Shown here in pieces: positions 1-6,610 of a stretch of DNA of 27,835 bases. The position numbers and the translations under genes are program-made. The number at the start of each line of letters is the position of its first letter. The stretch's first letter is position 1. Origin of the DNA: Dethiothermospora halolimnae (GTDB lineage Bacteria; Bacillota; Clostridia; Tissierellales; VENL01); assembly GCF_037577855.1 (NCBI RefSeq), contig NZ_JBAKFX010000051.1:1-27835 (forward strand), given 5' to 3'. Below the pieces are notes generated by a model, which had not been told where the DNA came from, ran no database searches, and worked only from the letters and a program-made list of their open reading frames with translations.

Positions 1-121
1 ACAAGTTTATCTTCACAGTATGAAAAATTCAGATTGTCTTAGTGAACCGCCGTATACCGAACGGTACGTACGGTGGTGTGAGAGGCCGGTAGATAAATTA
101 ATTATCTACCTCCTACTCTAT
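1..121 (+). mobile_element. 3' end of a group II intron (domains V and VI), probably group IIC
   Basis: Positions 42-80 fold as a domain V hairpin: a ccgccgta/tacggtgg lower stem and an accg/cggt upper stem capped by a short loop. A domain VI-like hairpin follows (ggtagataa/ttatctacc, about 88-110), then the tail cctcctactctat, which ends in the AT expected at a group II 3' splice site near 121. The lower stem of domain V carries CGC opposite GUG, whereas most bacterial introns have AGC. CGC is the triad known for group IIC. Positions 1-42 can be read in frame as the last codons of an intron-encoded protein ending in TAG, but too little is present to identify a reverse transcriptase. The intron is transcribed toward aspS. 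Confidence 0.85.
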
Positions 122-174
122 ATATAAGGACGTCCTTTTTATATTTATTTAAATAATATAGGGAGGTTAACATT

Positions 175-1464
175 ATGAAAAGAACATTGGTTAGAGAATT
201 AAATGAAAATATTGATAATCAGGTTATAATAAAAGGGTGGATACACAGAATAAGAGAATTAGGTAAAATCGCATTTTTATTAATAAGGGATAGAAGTGGT
301 GTTGTCCAATGTGTGGTAAATACTAAGGAGATAAATATAAAGGGGCTAAAACTTGAAAGTGTTGTTAAAATTTGTGGAGATGTTGTAGAAAATAAATCTT
401 CTGAAGTAGGAGCTGAGATCCAAGTAACAGAATTAAAAGTTATATCAAAGGTAAATGAAGACTTACCAATTGAGATTAATAAAGATAAGGTAGAAGCTAA
501 CTTAGATGTTATATTAAATAATAGGGTTTTAAGCCTTAGAAATCCTAGGATAAATGCTATATTTAAAATACAGCAGGCCATTGCCCATGGTTTTTCAAAA
601 TTTTTAGTCAAGGAAGGCTTTACAGAAGTATTTACTCCCAAAATTGTTGCTGAAGGTACAGAAGGGGGTACTGAGCTTTTCAAAGTCAAATATTTTGATA
701 AAGAGGCATATCTTGCCCAGAGTCCCCAATTTTACAAACAAATGATGGTGGGAGCAGGATATGAAAGGGTTTTTGAAATAGGCCATGTATATAGGGCTGA
801 AAGTCATGATACTAAAAGACATATTAATGAATATATTAGTCTAGACTTAGAAATGGGATTTATCGAAGATGAGTATGAGATAATGGAGCTAGAAACAAGA
901 CTTCTTAAGTATATAATAAATTATGTTAATGAAATCCGTAGCAAGGAATTGGAAATGCTAGAAGTGAAAATGCCTAAGATAGAAGGGGAAATAGTGAAGA
1001 TGGAACTTTCTAAAGCTATAGAAATATTAAAGGAAAATCACAATAAGACTGATCTTAAATATGATATTGACCCTGAAGGGGAAAAGTTAATATCAAAATA
1101 TGTTAAGGAAAAATATAATTCAGACTTTGTTTTCCTTACCCATTATCCAAAGGAGAAAAGACCCATGTACACAACGCCTGCTCCCAATGGTAAAACCCAT
1201 AGTTTCGACTTAATATTTAGGGGACTAGAGGTAACAACAGGGGGAATGAGGATACACAATTATAATCAACTAAAAGGGGCAATGATAAATAAAGGTCTTA
1301 ACCCTGATGACTATGAAGGATATATGTCAGTATTCAAATACGGTATGCCACCCCACGGGGGATTGGCAATAGGACTTGAAAGGTTAACAGCCAAACTTTT
1401 AGGATATGAAAACATAAGGGAGACGACATTATTCCCCAGGGATAAATACAGATTAATGCCATAA
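175..1464 (+). CDS. aspS: Archaeal-type, probably non-discriminating aspartyl-tRNA synthetase
   Basis: Class IIb aminoacyl-tRNA synthetase that charges tRNA-Asp, and probably also tRNA-Asn, with aspartate in the cytoplasm. The 429-residue length fits the archaeal/eukaryotic type, not the roughly 590-residue bacterial type with its GAD insert. An OB-fold anticodon-binding domain occupies about residues 15-100 (GWIHRIRELG at 21-30). Motif 2 is YRAESHDTKRHINEY from 206, and motif 3 is GGLAIGLER at about 395-403, followed by NIRETTLFPRD. Histidine at position 24, where discriminating archaeal enzymes carry tryptophan, is the state linked to relaxed tRNA recognition. A non-discriminating enzyme would need GatCAB to convert Asp-tRNA-Asn, and that is not in this window. 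The ATG follows a good gggaggt site. No promoter is obvious after the intron, so transcription may read through from upstream. I see no clear terminator after it. Confidence 0.93.
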   Translation: MKRTLVRELNENIDNQVIIKGWIHRIRELGKIAFLLIRDRSGVVQCVVNTKEINIKGLKLESVVKICGDVVENKSSEVGAEIQVTELKVISKVNEDLPIEINKDKVEANLDVILNNRVLSLRNPRINAIFKIQQAIAHGFSKFLVKEGFTEVFTPKIVAEGTEGGTELFKVKYFDKEAYLAQSPQFYKQMMVGAGYERVFEIGHVYRAESHDTKRHINEYISLDLEMGFIEDEYEIMELETRLLKYIINYVNEIRSKELEMLEVKMPKIEGEIVKMELSKAIEILKENHNKTDLKYDIDPEGEKLISKYVKEKYNSDFVFLTHYPKEKRPMYTTPAPNGKTHSFDLIFRGLEVTTGGMRIHNYNQLKGAMINKGLNPDDYEGYMSVFKYGMPPHGGLAIGLERLTAKLLGYENIRETTLFPRDKYRLMP

Positions 1465-1477
1465 GCAAAAACTTAAA

Positions 1478-1486
1478 ACCGGTTCA
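1478..1486. repeat. Left copy of a 9-base inverted repeat flanking the transposase gene
   Basis: accggttca here is the exact reverse complement of tgaaccggt at 2687-2695, on the far side of the transposase gene. The core ACCGGT is itself palindromic and uncommon in such AT-rich DNA. The pair could mark the edges of an inserted segment, but nine bases is short enough for chance. Confidence 0.35.
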
Positions 1487-1515
1487 GTGAAAAAAAGTGA
1501 AACTCATGTATAAAA

Positions 1516-1567
1516 AATACCCCTTAAGCTAATAATTAATTTAAAATATATTAGTGAAAGGGGTATT
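1516..1567 (+). promoter_or_regulatory. Hairpin that would hide the transposase ribosome-binding site
   Basis: The arms 1516-1534 and 1549-1567 are reverse complements at 16 of 19 positions, with the three mismatches together in the middle (aag against tga), around a 14-base loop. The right arm contains the Shine-Dalgarno sequence aagggg (1558-1563) and ends three bases before the ATG. Folded mRNA would block ribosome access. The IS200 transposase is known to be restrained by a comparable leader structure. The hairpin could also be a recognition or cleavage site for the transposase itself. Confidence 0.75.
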
Positions 1568-1570
1568 GTC

Positions 1571-2497
1571 ATGCCAAGACCTTTTAGATTAAAAACAAAT
1601 TTTTCTATTTATCATGTGATGATTAGATGCGTTGATGGTATTTTATTATTTAAAGACGATGAAGATAAGGATCAATTTTTGCTAAGATTAAAAAAGTATA
1701 AAAAAAGATATGGATTTAAATTGTATGCATTTTGTCTAATGGATAACCATGCCCATATGATTATAGATGCCAGTGGCGCTGATATAAGCAGGGTTATGCA
1801 CGGTCTAAACTTATCTTATGCTAAGTACTATAATAGAAAATATGGTAGAAGAGGCCATGTATTTGGAGATAGATTTAGAAGTGAAATAATAGATGATGAC
1901 AACTATATACTTCAAGCATCAAAGTATATTCATAAAAATCCTAGAAAGCTAAAAAAGTGGTCCAATAAAGTTTTTCAATATCCCTACTCCAGTGCTCCAA
2001 TATATATGGGAGATGTGAATGATAGATTCGAGATATTAGACTGTGACTTCATATTAAAGTTATATAGTAAAGAAGATAAGAAGAAAGCTATAAAGGAATA
2101 TCTAGATTTTATGCTTGTACCAAATTCTAAAGACGAGGAAGAACAGCTTGAAGCAGAATATGGATTTATAAATCAGAAATGTGAATACAAAAGCGAGAAG
2201 AGTATTATAGCTAAGGATATAGGACCAGATGATGTGATTGCATTTATTGGAGAGTACATAGGTGAAGATAAAAATAAAATAAAAATGAAGTATGTTAGAG
2301 ATATAACTGAAGCTAAAGCAATAAGCATGCTGCTTATGGTTAGATTTTGTGATTATAAGATTAAGACGGTCTGTGGTTACTTTGGAAATATAACTCAATC
2401 AAGGGTATCTAGCCTATGTTCACTGGGAGTTGAGTTATTATTTAATGATGAGAAATATAAATATGTTATTAACGATTTTTTAAAGGTATGTGGTTGA
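1571..2497 (+). CDS. RAYT-type (IS200-like Y1) HUH transposase with C-terminal DnaA-like helix-turn-helix
   Basis: Single-strand DNA endonuclease/transposase of the Y1 HUH family. The metal-binding pair is H60-A-H62 within MDNHAHMII, and the probable nucleophile is Y119 in SKYIHKNP. The block between them (YAKYYNRKYGRRGHVFGDRF) is the conserved RAYT signature. The N-terminal 175 residues form the catalytic domain. Residues about 225-308 resemble the DnaA domain IV helix-turn-helix (EAKAISMLLMVRF, then NITQSRVSSLCSLG), an extension common in Firmicutes members. At 308 residues the gene is full length and unbroken, so the protein may be active. RAYTs usually sit alone without IS ends and act on palindromic REP-like repeats. 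An SD-sequestering hairpin lies directly upstream. No tnpB or other IS gene is nearby. Confidence 0.88.
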   Translation: MPRPFRLKTNFSIYHVMIRCVDGILLFKDDEDKDQFLLRLKKYKKRYGFKLYAFCLMDNHAHMIIDASGADISRVMHGLNLSYAKYYNRKYGRRGHVFGDRFRSEIIDDDNYILQASKYIHKNPRKLKKWSNKVFQYPYSSAPIYMGDVNDRFEILDCDFILKLYSKEDKKKAIKEYLDFMLVPNSKDEEEQLEAEYGFINQKCEYKSEKSIIAKDIGPDDVIAFIGEYIGEDKNKIKMKYVRDITEAKAISMLLMVRFCDYKIKTVCGYFGNITQSRVSSLCSLGVELLFNDEKYKYVINDFLKVCG

Positions 2498-2748
2498 TAG
2501 AAAAAATTATCTAGACTATAAAATTTAAAATGTGAGGAGCAAAAACTTTATTTTAATAGAATAAAGAAGGACAAGCTATTGAAATATGAAATTAAGATAG
2601 GAAAAAGAGATAGAAAAAATAGACAGGTTCAAAGGCTATTAAAATAAATGATATTTTGTCAGGTGAATATTTAGTATTTTATATAATGAACCGGTATTAT
2701 AATTTTATAATTTTAAAAACATTTTTAAAAAAAATTGCCAAAAACATA
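2498..2748. other. Intergenic stretch with no gene seen
   Basis: The region between the transposase stop and the blaI promoter holds no convincing open frame, RNA gene or terminator. The only feature noted is the right copy of the 9-base inverted repeat at 2687-2695. Confidence 0.6.
2687..2695. repeat. Right copy of the 9-base inverted repeat flanking the transposase gene
   Basis: tgaaccggt, the reverse complement of 1478-1486. The two copies enclose about 1.2 kb containing only the transposase gene and its leader. Confidence 0.35.
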
Positions 2749-2797
2749 TTGACAAATCAAGACTACAGATGTAAACTATAAGTAGATTACAAGTGTA
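2749..2797 (+). promoter_or_regulatory. blaI promoter with two BlaI-type operators
   Basis: TTGACA (2749-2754) and TAAACT (2772-2777) are 17 bases apart and form a sigma-A type promoter. Two BlaI/MecI-type dyads, TACA-nn-TGTA, lie at 2764-2773 and 2788-2797, with centres 24 bases apart. The first lies in the spacer and touches the -10 hexamer, and the second covers the early transcribed region. Both would block transcription when bound by a BlaI dimer, giving autorepression of the blaI-blaR operon. Confidence 0.82.
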
Positions 2798-2814
2798 GTT
2801 AGGGAGGTGAAGTT

Positions 2815-3189
2815 GTGGATACATTACCTAAGATATCTGACTCAGAATGGGAAGTAATGAAACTACTTTGGGAGCAATCTCCATCCACATCTAGCGAAAT
2901 TATAGAAAGACTGTCACAAAATACAAAATGGAAACCTACGACTATAAAAACTCTAATTAGAAGACTAGTAAAGAAAAAAGCCATAGGTTTTGATGATAAA
3001 AACAGGACATATTATTACTATCCATTAGTTAAAAAAGAAAAGTTTATAAGGTCAGAGAGTAGATCGTTTTTAAAAAAAGTGTATGATGGTGGTTTGAAGG
3101 CCATGTTTGCCAATTTCTTGGAAATAGAGGATTTATCTAAAGAAGACATAGAAGAGCTTAAAGATATCCTTGATGAGAAAAAGGATTAA
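2815..3189 (+). CDS. BlaI/MecI-family transcriptional repressor
   Basis: Winged-helix repressor of 124 residues, the normal family length. The N-terminal DNA-binding domain (about 1-75) shows the family pattern ISDSEWEVMKLLWEQSP and TTIKTLIRRLVKK. The C-terminal helices (about 80-124) form the dimerisation domain. The start is GTG at 2815, four bases after the strong site agggaggtga. In BlaI and MecI, inactivation is by cleavage of an Asn-Phe bond at 101-102. Here N100-F101 (FANFLEIEDL) sits in the matching place, so the repressor looks cleavable by its partner. The protease-sensor gene follows after 13 bases in the same operon. The genes it controls beyond its own operon are not visible, and no beta-lactamase is nearby. 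Confidence 0.92.
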   Translation: MDTLPKISDSEWEVMKLLWEQSPSTSSEIIERLSQNTKWKPTTIKTLIRRLVKKKAIGFDDKNRTYYYYPLVKKEKFIRSESRSFLKKVYDGGLKAMFANFLEIEDLSKEDIEELKDILDEKKD

Positions 3190-3202
3190 AGAGGTGTAGA
3201 TT

Positions 3203-5065
3203 ATGGTTAATTATGAAATATTTTTAAACTGGATTTTAAATACATCTATTAAAGTCAGTTTCATAGTGGGAGTAATATTACTATTTAAAATTTTGTTTAA
3301 GGGAAAACTAAGCATCAAGTGGCATTACTATATATGGTTTTTAATTATAATAAGACTAATTATGCCCTATGCTCCTGAAAGTCAAATGAGTGTCTTTAAT
3401 TTATTCACTAATAACAAACCTACACCTGCTAGAGAGGAACAAATATCAACTACACATCAAGGAAATAATTATATTTTATATAAAAATAAGGATAAAACAA
3501 TATATCAAAACAATAATGTATCTAATACGAACGAAGACAAATTTAAATATAATAAAACTTTTTATTTGTTTATACTTTGGGTTATAGGGGTTATTTTATT
3601 TGGAATTAAAATGTTAAAATCAAGTATAAAGTTATGGAAAAATATTAAAAACCAGAGGTATATACCGGGGAATAATATAATTAAAATATTTGAAAGTTGT
3701 AAAAGAAAGATGAATATAAAAAGACACATAGGTATATATCATACAAAAAAAGCAGACAGTCCTGTAATCTTCGGGATAGTTACTCCTAGTATATTACTAC
3801 CAATAGATATAGATAAGGAGCTTTCAAATAAAGAACTGGAGTATATAATACTCCATGAATTAAGTCATTTTAAAAGACGAGACATTTTTGTGTCTTGTCT
3901 AATAAGTGTTTTGCAGATAATTCATTGGTTTAATCCTATAATATGGTATGGTTTTTATAAAATGCGTCAGGACTGTGAGATAGTTTGTGATGGTTTAGCA
4001 CTTTCTTATATAGATAAGAAAGAATATAAAAGTTATGGTCTTACTATAATACGACTTATAGAAAATTCAAAACATTATGTCAAAACCATGGGTATGGCCA
4101 GTATGATAGGATATAAATCTCAATTAAAAAGGAGGATAAATATGATTAAAATATTTAATAAAAGTAAGTATAGGTTGTCTATAGCTTCAATTATATCAAT
4201 ATTATTTTTAGGAATAGTATTTTTAACAAATCCAAGTAGTGCCAATGAATATGGGAATTTAGATAATAATCCCAAAGTAGATAAAGAAGAATCCAATAAA
4301 GAATACACAATAGACCAATTAAATAAGGCAGTGATAATAAACGATATAGATTTAGTAAAAACAATAATAAAGAGTGGAAAGGTAGATATAAATAAGAAAA
4401 ACTCAAAGGGAAGATACCCTATTGAAGAAGTGTTAGTTATGAATAATTGTGAGATGTCTAGGATATTATTAAAGGCAGGGGCAAACCCCCATGTAAAGAC
4501 ATCAGATGAAAAGACTGTGTATGAAAAAGTTATGGAGCAGAATAGCTTCTATTTAAAAGAGATTTTTAAAGTATATAATGGGGAAAGGGAAAATAAAACA
4601 GTATCTAAAGAAGAGTACCTGGAAAATATGAAGAAGGACATAGATGAAGAGTTAGAAGAAATAGCTGAAGCAAAGAGAGAAATAGCTGAACAAAAAAGAG
4701 AGTTAGCCCAAGCAAAGATGGAGCTTGCTGAAGAAAAAAAAGAAATAAATAAATCATTAGTAGATGGAGAAGAATCTAATGAAGAGTACACAATAGACCA
4801 ATTAAATAAAGCAGTATTTCAAAATGATATAGATTTAGTAAAAACAATAATAGAAAGTGGAAAAGTAGATATAAATAAGGAGGATTCAAAGGGAAGATAC
4901 CCTATTGAAGAGGTATTAGTTATGAATAACTGTGAAATGTCTAGGATATTATTAAAGGCAGGTGCAAACCCCCACGTAAAAACATCGGATGGAAAGACTG
5001 TATATGAAAAAGCCATGGAAGCAGAAAGCTGGTATCTAAGAAAAATATTTAAGGAATATGAATAG
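3203..5065 (+). CDS. BlaR1/MecR1-like M56 membrane metalloprotease with two ankyrin-type modules as its outer domain
   Basis: Membrane protease partner of the preceding repressor. Membrane segments lie at about 9-28, 37-54, 117-134 and 325-342. The zinc motif is H218-E-L-S-H222, followed by the DCEIVCD segment near 258-264 that should supply the third ligand. This M56 core (1-345) is typical. The C-terminal part is not: BlaR1 has a penicillin-binding domain of about 250 residues with an SxxK serine, and none is visible here. Instead there are two nearly identical ankyrin-like modules (about 362-457 and 523-618), each with a DIDLVKTII...VDIN...SRILLKAGANPHVKT pattern. Between them is a highly charged Glu/Lys/Ala helix, about 470-515, probably a coiled coil. 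By BlaR1 topology the modules would face outward, which is unusual for ankyrin repeats. The ligand is unknown, so a beta-lactam response is not supported. Confidence 0.88.
   Translation: MVNYEIFLNWILNTSIKVSFIVGVILLFKILFKGKLSIKWHYYIWFLIIIRLIMPYAPESQMSVFNLFTNNKPTPAREEQISTTHQGNNYILYKNKDKTIYQNNNVSNTNEDKFKYNKTFYLFILWVIGVILFGIKMLKSSIKLWKNIKNQRYIPGNNIIKIFESCKRKMNIKRHIGIYHTKKADSPVIFGIVTPSILLPIDIDKELSNKELEYIILHELSHFKRRDIFVSCLISVLQIIHWFNPIIWYGFYKMRQDCEIVCDGLALSYIDKKEYKSYGLTIIRLIENSKHYVKTMGMASMIGYKSQLKRRINMIKIFNKSKYRLSIASIISILFLGIVFLTNPSSANEYGNLDNNPKVDKEESNKEYTIDQLNKAVIINDIDLVKTIIKSGKVDINKKNSKGRYPIEEVLVMNNCEMSRILLKAGANPHVKTSDEKTVYEKVMEQNSFYLKEIFKVYNGERENKTVSKEEYLENMKKDIDEELEEIAEAKREIAEQKRELAQAKMELAEEKKEINKSLVDGEESNEEYTIDQLNKAVFQNDIDLVKTIIESGKVDINKEDSKGRYPIEEVLVMNNCEMSRILLKAGANPHVKTSDGKTVYEKAMEAESWYLRKIFKEYE
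4286..4579 (+). repeat. First copy of an intragenic direct repeat encoding the ankyrin module
   Basis: This stretch is repeated 483 bases (161 codons) downstream at 4769-5062 with only scattered differences, many of them silent. Long identical runs, such as the codons for GRYPIEEVLVMNNCEMSRIL, point to a recent in-frame duplication or to gene conversion. Confidence 0.85.
4769..5062 (+). repeat. Second copy of the intragenic ankyrin-module repeat
   Basis: Partner of 4286-4579, ending at the stop codon. The 189 bases between the copies encode a Glu/Lys/Ala-rich heptad-like segment that is not repeated. Confidence 0.85.
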
Positions 5066-5070
5066 ACAAG

Positions 5071-5104
5071 AGCTATACCCTTTGGGTATAGCTTTTAAGT
5101 TTTT
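5071..5104 (+). terminator. Rho-independent terminator of the blaI-blaR1 operon
   Basis: A 10-bp perfect stem (agctataccc 5071-5080 with gggtatagct 5084-5093) with a TTT loop is followed by ttttaagttttt. It begins five bases after the stop codon. Confidence 0.9.
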
Positions 5105-5470
5105 GTAACAATTCCACAAGAAAGATACTTTAATAAAATCTAATAAATAAACGTTTTCTTCAGAAAACACAATGAAAATATATTGACAACTAAATTATAA
5201 ACTTCCCATAAATATTAAATAACTGGATTATAAAAACTAAACAAACTATTGATAATATGGCATATAAGATTACAAAACCAAGATAACTAGTCACAGTATG
5301 TAAAAAAATAATAAAATTATATAAATTATTTTCACTATATGCCATAAAAGCAAAAAAAGTTTATATAATCTAAATAATAAATGAAAAATATGTATAGTTT
5401 TAATATTTAACTTTTATGAGAAATGAGAAAGAATAATATGGTGACTAAAGATAATAAAGGAGTGTTATAG
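5105..5470 (+). promoter_or_regulatory. Long leader region of trxB with a weak promoter and an 11-base inverted repeat
   Basis: No gene is seen in these 366 bases. TTGACA at 5183-5188 with cataaa at 5207-5212 (18-base spacer) is a possible promoter, which would give a leader of about 250 bases. Within that leader, 5256-5266 (tatggcatata) and 5336-5346 (tatatgccata) are perfect reverse complements 69 bases apart. I do not recognise a riboswitch class. The ribosome site aaaggagtg precedes the ATG at 5471. Confidence 0.4.
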
Positions 5471-6415
5471 ATGGAAAATATTTATGATGTTGCCATAATC
5501 GGTGCAGGTCCTGCAGGTCTTGCTGCTGGATTGTATGCTGGAAGGGCTACTTTAAAGACTATAGTTATTGAAAAGGCTAAAACCGGGGGACAGATTGCTA
5601 CAACAGAGGAAGTTGCCAATGTTCCAAGTTCCATAAGGGATGCAAGTGGACCATCACTTATAGCTAGAGCAGTTGAGCAAGTTGATGAGTTTGGTGCAGA
5701 AAGAGTATTTGACGAAATAACAGAGGTGGAACTGGAAGATAAAATCAAAGTATTAAAGGGTAAAAAAGAAACTTATAAAGCTAAGGCAGTAATAGTGGCT
5801 ACAGGGGCTAAACCAAGATTATTAGGTATCCCAGGAGAAAAAGAACTTACAGGTAAAGGGGTATCCTACTGTGCTACATGTGATGGAGCTTTCTTTGAAG
5901 AAATGGAAGTTTTTGTTGTAGGTGGTGGAGACTCAGCAGTTGAAGAAGCAATGTTTTTAACTAAATTTGCCAGAAAAGTAACAATCCTTTCTAGAGACCC
6001 TGAATTAACATGTGCTAAATCTATTCAAGAAAAAGTATTTAAAAATGATAAAGTTGAAATAATGTGGAATACAGAAATAAAAGAATTAAAAGGTGACGGA
6101 ATCCTAGAAGCTATGACACTAGAAAACCGTGAAACTGGTGAAAGAACTGAGTATGTAGCTGATGAAGAGGATGGAACTTTTGGAGTATTCGTATTTATAG
6201 GATATCAACCACAATCAGAGTTAATTAAAGATGTATTGGATACTGAATGGGGATATATTAAAACTGATGAAAATATGAATACAAATATACCTGGAGTATT
6301 TGCAGCGGGAGATGTTAGGGTTAAAACACTAAGACAAGTTGTAACTGCCAATGCAGATGGAGCTTTGGCTGCTGTTCAAGCTGAAAAATATATTGAAAAT
6401 AACTTTGAAGAATAA
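5471..6415 (+). CDS. trxB: Thioredoxin reductase-like flavoprotein with an altered NAD(P)H site
   Basis: FAD-dependent disulfide reductase expected to reduce thioredoxin in the cytoplasm. At 314 residues it has the normal family length. FAD-binding motifs are GAGPAG (11-16) and a C-terminal GVFAAGDVR. The redox centre is C134-A-T-C137 in the second domain. The nucleotide-binding GGGDSA (151-156) is intact, but the HRRxxxR signature that grips the 2'-phosphate of NADPH is replaced by S174-R-D-P-E-L-T180. NADPH is therefore unlikely to be the preferred donor. NADH, or reduced ferredoxin as in clostridial flavin-type enzymes, is an inference. The protein otherwise strongly resembles the reductases of amino-acid-fermenting clostridia. 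No thioredoxin or glycine-reductase gene is adjacent, and a terminator follows. Confidence 0.88.
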   Translation: MENIYDVAIIGAGPAGLAAGLYAGRATLKTIVIEKAKTGGQIATTEEVANVPSSIRDASGPSLIARAVEQVDEFGAERVFDEITEVELEDKIKVLKGKKETYKAKAVIVATGAKPRLLGIPGEKELTGKGVSYCATCDGAFFEEMEVFVVGGGDSAVEEAMFLTKFARKVTILSRDPELTCAKSIQEKVFKNDKVEIMWNTEIKELKGDGILEAMTLENRETGERTEYVADEEDGTFGVFVFIGYQPQSELIKDVLDTEWGYIKTDENMNTNIPGVFAAGDVRVKTLRQVVTANADGALAAVQAEKYIENNFEE

Positions 6416-6458
6416 ATAGGATGGAAGTAGGATTTAATGCAGAGGCATTGTCCTAGGG

Positions 6459-6492
6459 TAAAATAGGGTGGATTTAAATCCACCCTATTTTA
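6459..6492. terminator. Bidirectional-type terminator after trxB
   Basis: A perfect palindrome of 17-base arms with no loop, centred between 6475 and 6476. It contains agggtgga and is flanked by AAAA on the left and TTTT on the right, so it can act on either strand. Confidence 0.82.
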
Positions 6493-6610
6493 ATACCTTT
6501 AAATATAATAATAGATAAAAAATGAAGGTAAATTATATGATAAAATAGTATAAAGGGTATAATTAACTTGACAAAAAAGTTATAAGGCTAAGAAGGGGGT
6601 AAATATTTAA

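Noticed and set aside
122..140. Complete T-box riboswitch before aspS
   Set aside because: Only a short aaggacgtccttttt remains between intron and gene; no specifier loop or T-box sequence is inside the window.
219..689. 156-codon minus-strand frame inside aspS
   Set aside because: It lies opposite a clear synthetase gene, has no ribosome site and has no recognisable protein features.
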